From NCBI GenBank assembly GCA_964020155.1, contig OZ026552.1, positions 1,023,501-1,087,500 on the forward strand: 64,000 nucleotides of DNA. The letters are read 5' to 3'. Positions within the stretch are counted from its first letter, which is position 1, and the number at the start of each line of letters is the position of its first letter. The notes under the pieces are model-generated. The model made no database searches. It worked only from the letters and a program-made list of their open reading frames with translations, and was not told the origin of the DNA. Of this stretch, positions 24,951 to 35,374 are shown one piece after another. The position numbers and the translations under genes were made by a program. The DNA comes from Chondrilla cf. caribensis. Lineage: Eukaryota; Porifera; Demospongiae; Chondrillida; Chondrillidae.

Positions 24951-26299
24951 TTGTATGTGTGCATGTGTGCACGAGTGTGTTGTAAGATGTGTTTGTAATC
25001 TCAACAGAGGGATGTACTGAAGGTGGCAATGAGTATGAAGATGGGGAGAGTTGGACTTGTTCCGATGGGTGTAACACCTGGTGAGGAATTCACTGAGATT
25101 CACTCAACATTATCCATCATCACTCACATGTACCACATTCCTAAACTTCTTTAATATGTACAGCTTTTGTATGGATGGACGTGTTGGATCGACCATAATG
25201 GCTTGCCCTCCAAGTGAGTGGCTATCGATGTGTATTCAAGTAAAGTGAATGCAACAATGAAAACATTCTAATAATTGATCATCATGCCATCAATTCAAGC
25301 CAACATTAGTCAGTTTAACTTTCAATTATAAGTTTTCGCAACCTCAACAGAGGGATGTACTGAAGGCGGTGAAGATTATGAAGATGGAGATGTCTGGACT
25401 TGTTCTGATGGGTGCAACACCTGGTGAGGACATTGTATGTCACTCATCATCACTTCACATACATTCCTAAACTTCTCTAATATGTACAGCTGGTGTATTG
25501 ATGGACGTGTTGGATCCACCCTGATAGCTTGCCCTCCAAAAGGCCGTGAGTGTTTTTACTCATTTGTAGAAGAATATGTGCTTGTGTGTACTGTATTGGT
25601 AACCTCAACAGAAGGGTGTACTGAAGGTGGCAATGAGTATGAAGATGGGGAGAGTTGGACTTGTTCAGATGGTTGCAACACCTGGTGAGGACATCGCTGA
25701 GATTCACTCAACATTAACCATCATCACTTCACAATTACCGCATTCCTAAACTTCTCTAATATGTACAGCTGGTGTATGGATGGACGTGTTGGATCGACCA
25801 TAATGGCTTGTCCTCCAAGTGAGTGGCTATCGATGTGTATTCAAGTAAAGTGAATGCAACAATGAAACATTCTAATAATTGATCATCATGCCATCAATTC
25901 AAGCAGACATTAGTCAGTTTAACTTTCAATTATATGTCCTTGCAACCTCAACAGAGGGATGTACCGAAGGCGGTGAAGATTATGAAGATGGAGACGTCTG
26001 GACTTGTTCCGATGGGTGCAACACCTGGTGAGGATATTGTATGCCACTCAACATTAACCATCATCATTTTACATGTACCCCATTCCTAAACCTCTCTAAT
26101 AATATTATCTATAGCTGGTGTAGCAATGGACGTGTTGGATCCACCCTGATAGCTTGCCCTCCAAAAGGCCGTGAGTGTTGTTTACTCATTTGTAGAGGAA
26201 TTTGTACTTGTGTGCATGCATACATGTGTGAATATATGACATGTAAACTTTCCAAACTGACACACGTGAAATGTAAAATGTACAATACATTTGTCTGTG

Positions 26300-26359
<60 letters not shown>

Positions 26360-27101
26360 TTGTATGTGTGCATGTGTGCACGAGTGTGTTGTAAGATTGT
26401 TTGTAATCTCAACAGAGGGATGTACTGAAGGTGGCAATGAGTATGAAGATGGGGATGTCTGGGATTGTTCCGATGGTTGCAACACCTGGTGAGGACATCA
26501 CTGAGATTCACTCAACATAACAATCATCACTTCACAATTACCGCATTCCTAACTCCTCTAATATGTACAGCTGGTGCATGGATGGACGTGTTGGATCGAC
26601 CATAATGGCTTGTCCTCCAAGTGAGTGGCTATCGATGTGTATTCAAGTAAAGTGAATGCAACAATGAAACATTCTAATAATTGATCATCATGCCATCAAT
26701 TCAAGCAGACATTAGTCAGTTTAACTTTCAATTATATGTCCTTGCAACCTCAACAGAGGGATGTACCGAAGGCGGTGAAGATTATGAAGATGGAGACGTC
26801 TGGACTTGTTCCGATGGGTGCAACACCTGGTGAGGATATTGTATGCCACTCAACATTAACCATCATCATTTTACATGTACCCCATTCCTAAACCTCTCTA
26901 ATAATATTATCTATAGCTGGTGTAGCAATGGACGTGTTGGATCCACCCTGATAGCTTGCCCTCCAAAAGGCCGTGAGTGTTGTTTACTCATTTGTAGAGG
27001 AATTTGTACTTGTGTGCATGCATACATGTGTGAATATATGACATGTAAACTTTCCAAACTGACACACGTGAAATGTAAAATGTACAATACATTTGTCTGT
27101 G

Positions 27102-27161
<60 letters not shown>

Positions 27162-27899
27162 TTGTATGTGTGCATGTGTGCACGAGTGTGTTGTAAGATT
27201 GTTTGTAATCTCAACAGAGGGATGTACTGAAGGTGGCAATGAGTATGAAGATGGGGATGTCTGGGATTGTTCCGATGGTTGCAACACCTGGTGAGGACAT
27301 CACTGAGATTCACTCAACATAACAATCATCACTTCACAATTACCGCATTCCTAACTCCTCTAATATGTACAGCTGGTGTCACGATGGACATGTTGGATCG
27401 ACCATAATGGCTTGCCCTCCAAGTGAGTGGCTATCGATGTGTATTCAAGTAAAGTGAATGCAACAATGAAACATTCTAATAATTGATCATCATGCCATCA
27501 ATTCAAGCAGACATTAGTCAGTTTAACTTTCATTATAAGTTTTGTAACCTCAATAGAGGGATGTACCGAAGGCGGTGAAGATTATGAAGATGGAGACGTC
27601 TGGACTTGTTCCGATGGGTGCAACACCTGGTGAGGACATTGTATGCCACTCAACATTAACCATCATCATTTTACATGTACCCCATTGCTAAACCTCTCTA
27701 ATAATATTATCTATAGCTGGTGTAGCAATGGACGTGTTGGATCCACCCTGATAGCTTGCCCTCCAAAGGGCCGTGAGTGTTGTTTACTCATTTGTAGAGG
27801 AATGTGTACTTGTGTGCATGCATACATGTGTGGATATGACATGTAAACTTTCCAAACTGACACACGTGAAAAGTAAAATGTACAATACATGTGTCTGTG

Positions 27900-27964
<65 letters not shown>

Positions 27965-29048
27965 TGTGGTTGTATGCGTGCATGTGTGCACGAGTGTGTT
28001 GTAAGATTGTTTGTAATCTCAACAGAGGGATGTACTGAAGGTGGCAATGAGTATGAAGATGGGGATGTCTGGGATTGTTCCGATGGTTGCAACACCTGGT
28101 GAGGACGTCACTGAGATTCACTCAACATTAACCATCATCACTTCACAATTACCACATTCCTAAACCTCTCTAATATGTACAGCTGGTGTCACGATGGACA
28201 TGTTGGATCGACCTTGATGGGTTGCCCTCCAAGTGAGTGGATATCGATGTGTTTACAAGTGAAGTGAATGCAACAATGAAACATTCTAATAATTGATCAT
28301 CATGCCATCAATTCAAGCAGACATTAGTCAGTATAACTTTCAATTATATGTCTTTGCAACCTCAACAGAGGGATGTACTGAAGGCGGTGAAGATTATGAA
28401 GATGGAGACGTCTGGACTTGTTCTGATGGTTGCAACACCTGGTGAGGACATTGTATGCCACTCAACAATAACCATCATCATTTTACATGTACCACATTCT
28501 ACCACCACTTCTCTAATATGTACAGCTCTTGTAGAGATGGACGTGTTGAATCGACCGAGATGGCTTGCCCTTCAAAGACCCGTGAGTGTGTTTACTCATG
28601 TATAGAGGAATGTATGCTAGTGTGTATGCATGAATGTGTGGATATGACATCTAAACATTCCTAACTGATTCACATCAGATGTGCATTGCATATACATGTG
28701 TCTGCCATAAGTCGGTGTGTGTGTGTGTGTTTGCAGTTAGTTTGTGTATATCTCCTCCAGACTAAACCAGGTGTATAATAGGTGAATGTTGGATTAGTGT
28801 GTTATTTATTGGCAATTAATGATTTTCACTGTAAACAGAAATACAACATAATATATTAGACACATACGTACATCACCCTTGCTATATAGCACTGTGCGTC
28901 ATTTGGCCTTAGACTAAACACTCAATACAAACTCAAGCCCCAGCCATGATTTGCCACATAGTAAATTTGGTAATATTATTTTATTATTATTGATAATAAT
29001 TATTTAGAAACAAGAATAAGCATCTATTATTATTTTACAGCATTTTAA
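20376..29048 (+). CDS. Secreted cysteine-rich protein with 17 pacifastin/VWC-like modules (gene 3)
   Basis: Exon 1 is 20376–20454 (signal peptide MAKYRLILMVTIIYLCGFVT). Seventeen 73-nt first-half exons start at 22109, 22449, 22920, 23371, 23717, 24200, 24544, 25008, 25351, 25612, 25955, 26416, 26757, 27218, 27557, 28026 and 28369. Their partners start at 22266, 22606, 23088, 23528, 23874, 24357, 24708, 25164, 25490, 25769, 26115, 26571, 26917, 27373, 27717, 28183 and 28526. Partners are 50 nt in modules 1, 6, 8, 10, 12, 14 and 16, and 56 nt in the rest. The terminal exon is 29041–29048. All join in frame to 745 aa. First halves read EGCTEGGNEYEDGDVWTCSD; then GCNTC; second halves read WC-x-DGRVGST...AC-P. 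The CWC tryptophan is G in module 1, F in module 8 and S in module 17. Intron 1 is 1.65 kb. From module 6 on, the unit of duplication is a module pair. The product should be a large extracellular repeat protein; its ligand or target is unknown. Confidence 0.85.
21590..21627. repeat. Perfect 14-bp inverted repeat with a 10-bp loop
   Basis: GCAAGCTGCAGTCT at 21590–21603 is followed by its exact reverse complement at 21614–21627. The intervening TACACCGGTG is itself nearly palindromic. It sits in intron 1 of gene 3, in sequence absent from intron 1 of gene 1. Confidence 0.8.
21765..21832 (+). other. tRNA-like B-box segment (possible SINE head or tRNA relic)
   Basis: GGGTTCGAGTCCC near 21809–21821 matches the pol III B-box consensus GGTTCGANTCC and is flanked by a short tRNA-like acceptor stretch. 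I cannot find a convincing A box or a full cloverleaf, so no tRNA is called. Confidence 0.35.
22449..24980. repeat. 1268-bp block duplicated within gene 3 (modules 2–4 and 5 onward)
   Basis: Sequence beginning at module 2 (22449) recurs at module 5 (23717), with near identity through two exons, the intron between and the GT tract. This is an offset of 1268 bp, separate from the later ~800-bp pair repeats. Confidence 0.75.
22812..27968. repeat. Intronic (GT)n tracts of gene 3
   Basis: Six long GT tracts lie at about 22812–22892, 24086–24172, 24891–24950, 26301–26359, 27102–27161 and 27901–27968. Each follows a 56-nt second-half exon. Introns after 50-nt exons lack them. Confidence 0.9.
25955..28368. 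repeat. Three tandem ~800-bp module-pair repeats in gene 3
   Basis: Module pairs begin at 25955, 26757 and 27557, then 28369, giving periods of 802, 800 and 812 bp. The first two copies look almost identical, including introns and GT tract. Each unit carries one module with a 56-nt and one with a 50-nt second exon. Confidence 0.85.
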
Positions 29049-29251
29049 AGGGAAGATTTGGCTGAACAGCAGAAATTCTATTCATCATTGATCTCTGATC
29101 AGATTAATTATAGGCAGCTGACTATATTATTCATATTTTATCCATTATAATCACGAGATACCATTAGAATTCCAGAACAGCAATATAAACTTCATTGCTA
29201 TCAATATCCTCATTTATCATAATCTTATTATACTCACTTGAAATTGATTGA

Positions 29252-29257
29252 AATAAA
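29252..29257 (+). promoter_or_regulatory. Candidate poly(A) signal of gene 3
   Basis: AATAAA about 200 bp after the stop codon and before the minisatellite. No transcript evidence. Confidence 0.4.
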
Positions 29258-29321
29258 TTGATTTCTATTTCCAAATTGAAGCAAGCTATTAGTAAAATGT
29301 CATTATACAGTATATCAGGCT

Positions 29322-30205
29322 ACATGCACTGAATGTTGGGCTACATGCACTGAATGTTAGGCTACATGCATTGAATGTTGGGCTACATGCACTGAATGTT
29401 AGGCTACATGCATTGAATGTTGGGCTACATGCACTGAATGTTGGGCTACATGCACTGAATGTTGGGATACATGCACTGAATGTTAGGCTACATGCACTGA
29501 ATGTGGGGCTGCATGTACTGAATGTTGGGATACATGCATTGAATGTTGGGTTACATGTGTTGAATGTTGGGCTACATGCACTGAATGTTGGGATACATGC
29601 ACTGAATGTTAGGCTACATGCACTGAATGTGGGGCTGCATGCACTGAATGTTGGGATACATGCATTGAATGTTGGGTTACATGTGTTGAATGTTGGGCTA
29701 CATGCACTGAATGTTGGGCTACATGCACTGAATGCTAGGATACATGCACTGAATGTTGGGCTACATGCACTGAATGTGGGGCTGCATTCACTGAATGTTG
29801 GGCTGTATGCACTGAATGTTCGGCTACATGCACTGGATGTTGGGCTACATGCACTGAATGTTGGGCTACATGCACTGGATGTTGGGCTACATGCACTGGA
29901 TGTTGGGCTACATGCAATGGATGTAGGGCTACATACACTGATTGCTGAGCTACTTGCATTGAATGTTGGGCTACATGCATTAAATGTTGGGCTACATGCA
30001 CTGAATGCTGGGCTACATGCATTGAATGTTGGGCTACATGCACTGAATGTTTGGCTACATGCACTGAATGCTAGGATACATGCACTGAATGTTGGGCTAC
30101 ATGCACTGAATGTGGGGCTGCATGCACTGAATGTTGGGCTGTATGCACTGAATGTTGGGCTACATGCACTGAATGTAGGGCTACATACACGGAGAGCTGA
30201 GATAC
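29322..30205. repeat. 21-bp minisatellite, about 42 copies
   Basis: Same unit as 6964–7460, again starting about 275 bp after the terminal exon. Both strands stay open for the arithmetic reason given there. Confidence 0.92.
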
Positions 30206-30265
30206 ATTTTACTTCATTTTAACACTCTTAATGATGTTGAATGACACATAACCTTTCATCAATCA

Positions 30266-30601
30266 TTGACAACATCAAAAAATGTCAGATTGATTGGGTT
30301 GTTCCGTGAATTAGGGACCACAAGAATTGAACATGATTATGATCACAATCTGGCATGCTCTATAGCAGTTACATACCGAGTACATTGTCAAGGACACACT
30401 TATAGATGTAATGGCCAACAGACCACCACTGACCAGGGTAGCAGTCATGATCATATTTGGTGCAATAAATCCTATGGTTGCGGAATTACGTACATGAAAC
30501 TTATCAACAGTAATCAGGCATATTTTGTTGCATGCCCAGTTATCCAACTTTTAATCAACATTATTAATAGTGATACAATAATGAGACTGTCAAATAACTA
30601 G
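30266..30601 (+). other. Candidate conserved ORF with spaced cysteines (copy 3)
   Basis: 111 codons, parallel to 7520–7816. It shares the ELGTTR ... HDYD.NLAC ... VHCQGHTYRCNG stretch, and both end in a FV-x-CPVIQLL motif. In this copy the cysteines after IWC are better preserved (YGC, ACP). The start codon and splice context are unclear. Family unknown. Confidence 0.35.
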
Positions 30602-30754
30602 GTACATAATTACATACGAGAAGAGACAGTCAGATAAATGTAATAAATAAAAATGCACATACACGCATAACATTACACAGACTGAGTGTTATTTTTGAAA
30701 AGTAAGCCAAAGTGCTTGACTTTAAATATTGTCAGCAATTGACCTTTTGTGTCA

Positions 30755-30925
30755 TTTTGTTAACAAGTGTGAGCTTTGGTCATTACAGTGGAAATACATG
30801 GCCAATTGTGATAAATAGGCCAGAGCCTCTGTTGTTGCGGGTGGGGGTGGGGGTGGATCCACTTGCATCAAGGCGTCACCCTCATCACCATGCATGGTCC
30901 AATTATTGTGTCATAAGCTGGAAAT
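30755..30925 (+). other. Second copy of the 8210–8390 exon-like cassette
   Basis: An acceptor-like GGTCATTACAG is followed by the same GNTWPIVINRPEP frame, ending GCGG|GTGGGG. The rest decays downstream. Confidence 0.25.
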
Positions 30926-31647
30926 ACCATCCTGTAGCTAGGAAGCACCCTCGCGGCTCGGGGTGATCATCCCTTCACTGACAGTGGGCACTTGTTGGGA
31001 CAATTATTGGAGCAGGCCAAATACATCGGACTATATACACACCACACACATTGGTCAACCACATATTATAATAATAATATATTACACAATAATATATAAT
31101 ACACATAATACATAATACATATCACTCATATTGGTCAGCCACACACACACACACCATGTATTCAGTTACATGCGATCCTCACTTCAATGTACGTAGTAGA
31201 CATTACATGTAGCACTATTACTTTTGCATGATATCAATCCAAGAAATGAGCCACATGGACAAGTAGCTTTGTTATTACTTATGCCAATTAGCCCCTCACA
31301 TGCATTCCAGTGACCATTACCCCAGATACAAACTGTAATCGAGGTCACACTGCTATAGTTTGGTGAACACTGGATTACAACTTGGCAATCAGAATATTCC
31401 TGTTTCATTAATATTTCCTCCAAAATTGCTACACTAAGGAAATTTCAGAATCTTTTGTGTTGGTCTCTTAAGTACTATTGCAATGATAATCAACTTGGTT
31501 CAGTATTGGAATATTCGAATTTTGTACTATAATATATGAGTCTGGTGCATATTTAAATAATGGGATATACATAATAATGACTGTAGTTCCATGCCATACG
31601 CACATTACACAGAGCATATCAAGGTACTACAGATTTCATATACATGA

Positions 31648-34600
31648 TCAGGTAGGCTGTAATTTTGACATGTATGGTGCAAAACGTAAGTCAAAGTCAT
31701 CTTGATGTGTAGTTATCTGCTCTGCAGAGACATCAGGGTGTAGAGTTAGCCAGTCCCACTTCTCCTTGCATAGGGCAGTGACCTTATTCTGTACAGGAAT
31801 AGCAAATACAGAATAACAGCATACACTGTGAGATGTAACCATAATAGTGAATACAACAAGGTAACAATGGAACCTGTGCTCAAAGACCACCAAGGACTAA
31901 GACAAAATGGTCTCCTTACTCAGGTGGTCTATATATACAGCAGTGCTAAAGTGTGATGAGCTCGTATACCAAGTAGTTGAACAGCACTCATTTGGGGAAG
32001 TGGTCTCATACATGGGATGTCCTCACAGGTTCCACAACTTGCATGGACACATATACAGGTACATTCTGTATCTCACTTTATCATCTTTGGTCCATTTTCC
32101 TGCAATTCGTTCTGCATCTCCAAGAAGTTCCCGTGCTCCACTAATTACAGCTTTGAAGGAAGCAGCTGCTTCTATGGTGGAAAAATATATTGATTCAAAA
32201 CCATTACATACGTAGGTGTATAAGCATTGAGGTACGTACGTATATACGTACATAGTTACCAAGTCAAGTTACATACAGTGACTCTGTTATACCATGAGTG
32301 GCTGTCAAGAATACTACGTAGCTGTGAACACAGTTCAGGACCTTGCTAGACTATTGCTAGATCCCCGATGACTGACTTTGACATCATAAACAAACGTATT
32401 CGGACATCATTTCAAATGTTGTGAACATGGCAGTAATCATGGCTGCCCACTATGATATCCTCAACTTATATTTAGAAACAGACAGTTAACAAAAACATTT
32501 CGAGTAAAACTCGTGGGGCTGCTGCCCCTGCACTCAAAATACATGGGCGCCTTTATTAGGTTCAGAAGAACCTGCGCTGAAGTTATGCAGCAGCCCCTAA
32601 AAATACAACAATTACTTTTCCAGAAAAAAACACCATGCCTTGTCACTGCTATCTGAAGCCAATTGGTACCATACTTACGTAGATGTACCCTTGATGGAGT
32701 AACCTTTTAGAACCTACATCATGAACCAAGTACGTAGGTGAACCACATGAATCGACCACTGTTGTCCTATGCTCTGATGCTGCCCCTATTCAGTATGGAT
32801 CATGACTGTGCCTGTGCACTTATGAAGGTTTGCTGTACTTGACACAAACATGAGATACTGGGTTAAATTTCAAGGAAGAATTCCACTGAGACAACTTGAT
32901 GCAATGCAATGCAACCTGATTCAGCTATACCACATAACCAATTAACCTCACTTATACTGCTCAGTAATGGAGAAAGATAAGAAAGTACGTATCTCATTTG
33001 CAAACCTGCTGATTGAAGATAGTCGACACAGTCCTGCTTCCCATAGCGCTCTGCAATGTTGCAAGCAGTTTCCCTGCGAACGTTCACTAGTGATGGGTTG
33101 GCTCCACCAGCAACAAGAGCCTTCAAAGTTTCCAATTGTCCCCAGGCTCCTGCTATATGGAGTCCTGTATAGCCTGTGAAGGGAAAACAATACTACAGTA
33201 AATAAGTATGAGCATGTGAAAGTTGTTAGACATGTTGGTTGTATTTCTTTATACGTAGTTGTAGGACTATTGTTTAATACGTCTGTAGTGATGAACATGT
33301 GGAAAAAGTTGTTAGACATGTTGGTTGCATTTCTTTATACGTAGTTGTAGGACTATTGTTTAACACATCTATAGTGATATTCAAACAATTCTTTTCACAT
33401 TCATTCATGTTTAATACGTCTATAGTGATGAACATGTGAAAGTTGTTAGACAGGTTGGTTGTATTTCTTTATAGTTTTAGGACTACTGTTTAACACGTCT
33501 ATAGTCTGTGATATTCAAACAATTCTTTTCACAAATTAATCATTCATGCAACGTTTCACGGGCTTCATCAGGCACATAAAAGTCCAGTTCTACAACTATA
33601 AAGAAAGTAAATACGTATACCTACCTAACCTAGCCTGACCTATTTTGGTGGGTACAATATCACCTTTGGTTGTCAGTCGACTGATTCTCGCCTGCAACTA
33701 ACAGGGATTGTCAATCTGAGCCCTCACAAAATCAACATGGGATATCGACTCTCCAGCAAGCCCATAATCATAGTGCAAACACGACGATAATCAGTTGACT
33801 GACAACCAAAGGTGACATTCTACCATAGACTCTCTATACTACGTAACCGGGACTGGAATCCGCCCACGCATTGGTGTGGCCATGTATGTTAACATTTCCG
33901 GTTCGATCGCCGTATACTTATAATACACTATACGGATGATAAGTACGTACGTATACCATAGACACTCTATACTACGTAGTATGGAGTGTCTATGGTATAA
34001 CTCGGTTTACGTTGATATACGAAACCTAAATGGCCGACGAGTGGACGCGCCGATCGATAGGCTACTTTCTGAAACAAGAACCGTTTCAATCGGATGGATT
34101 ATGGCTGAGATACTGTGCCCACCGTTAGGAATGTAGAAAAAGAGGGGTTTTCAGTGCCTTTCTTCCTCTATTGAAGTAAAGAAGAGGGGATAAGATTCTT
34201 AATGCCTACGAGTGTGTAGAAGAAGACACCTGGAACCTTCCTGATATCAGTTCATAATCTATCGGACAGAGAATTCTCTGCAACAGTGCCCACAAAATTT
34301 CAATATATAAAATTTTATGCCGTTTTGCAAGGTGGAGCATCGACTGCTGAACCGTTGAACAGGTGAACCAACGAGTTACGTGTTTAGTTTCGGTTTCGTC
34401 CTATTGCAATATGTATAACACGTTACAATAGGACGCTGTATAGCTTCAGTTCGAACGAAAATAAAAGACGGTCATTTCACGTTCCTCCGAAATGTTAACA
34501 TACATGGTAACACAGGAAGTGATGTCATTCCAGAATTTATACATACCATACGCGTAATAACAATAATGTAAATTATGCAATAACAATGTTTCCAGTCCCG

Positions 34601-35189
34601 GTTACGTAGTATAGAGAGTCTATGATTCTACCCACCTAAATAGGTTACATACGTAGGTTAGGTTAGGTATACTTATTTAGACCGGGGAGGCCACTAGCCC
34701 GGGACAGAGGGCTACTATTAAGGCTCCCAGTAAAAGGTGATGTACGTACACATACGTACGTACGTACGTACGTACTCGCATGTTCTATTAGTAACAATTT
34801 ACAGTTATCACTTAGTAATGGTCCACTTATACTTAGCATTGTTAGCTGCGTTAACCGAGTTAGGGATAACCACAAGATCATCGCCTAAGTGTCGTTTTCG
34901 GGCTTAATTTTGATGTAGTAAGATAAAGCTACACATTCAACTCCAGCAGATAAGTCAGTACTTGATACTTTCGCAATCCCTCACCTCTAGCGTTTGCCAC
35001 ATTAACATCGAATCCCTTATTCACCATCATCTTGACAAACTCCGCTCTTCCCAACAACGAAGCCAAGTGGATGGGAACTAAACCATCCGAGTCCGCTTCC
35101 TTCGAGACGGCCGAAATATCCTCTATTTCTCCCAAGAAGGTCTCAAAACGAGTAAAGTCGTCGTTTCTGATAATTTCCGACAGATTCAT
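31648..35189 (-). CDS. ANKRD45: Ankyrin-repeat protein, ANKRD45-like
   Basis: Four minus-strand exons, 34985–35189, 33006–33173, 32077–32171 and 31648–31788, join in frame to 202 aa. Residues about 35–125 hold ankyrin repeats: VPIHLASLLGRAEFVKMMVN, then YTGLHIAGAWGQLETLKALV, then ETACNIAERYGKQDCVDYL. The C-terminal third (GKWTKDDK ... CKEKWDWLTLHP ... DFDLRFAPYMSKLQ) resembles the helical C-terminus of HSP70 proteins. My recollection is that ANKRD45 proteins combine these two parts, so I use that name. The exon 2 donor is GTTTGC, which is weak; the other junctions are standard. Intron 1 contains nested fold-back elements and a tandem repeat. Intron 2 contains a dispersed element. The last exon has three stray copies upstream (1239, 14002, 17464). 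The gene is head-to-head with KLHL20. Molecular function is not established by the sequence. Confidence 0.88.
32486..32592 (+). mobile_element. Dispersed short repeat in intron 2 of the ANKRD45-like gene
   Basis: Core CTCGTGGGGCTGCTGCCCCT followed by GCACTCAAAATAC and GGTTCAGAAGAACC, as at 9108–9205. Confidence 0.65.
33216..33515. repeat. Tandem repeat of roughly 80–130 bp, three copies
   Basis: GTTAGACATGTTGGTTGTAT ... TTTCTTTATACGTAGTTGTAGG ... GTTTAATACGTCTATAGTG occurs three times with drift, in intron 1 of the ANKRD45-like gene. Confidence 0.8.
33619..34668. mobile_element. Nested fold-back elements
   Basis: Three inverted-repeat layers are visible. The outer arms TACCTACCTAACCTAGCC... 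(from ~33619) and ...GTAGGTTAGGTTAGGTAT (to ~34668) are imperfect. A perfect 35-bp pair lies at 33824–33858 and 34590–34624 (CATAGACTCTCTATACTACG core). A third pair, about 33655–33693 and 33789–33823 (TCACCTTTGGTTGTCAGTC core), forms a hairpin within the left arm. Inside, 33954–33997 is a near-perfect palindrome related to the 35-bp arm. There is no transposase. All lie in intron 1 of the ANKRD45-like gene. Confidence 0.75.
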
Positions 35190-35374
35190 GTCCTCCTAAT
35201 ACTGTGATGGCTACATACTCTTCAACTCACGATCTGCAGTCCCACCACACATCCCGCCATGTTGCTTGGAAACGTGCGGAACAACGTTGTTCCGTTCGTT
35301 ATATGGAGTAGGCAAACCCTATCATTATGGATAGGCGTGTCTGGACATTCTCATTGTTTTGAAGCAGAGTTAAG
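35190..35374. promoter_or_regulatory. Probable bidirectional promoter between ANKRD45-like and KLHL20
   Basis: Only 185 bp separate the two start codons, which point away from each other. The interval has no obvious TATA box and is less AT-rich than the surroundings, as is common for shared promoters. Inferred from layout. Confidence 0.6.

Noticed and set aside
29371..30222. 283-codon frame of repeated HALNVGL
   Set aside because: 21-bp minisatellite. The opposite strand is equally open, and there is no conserved start or splice site.
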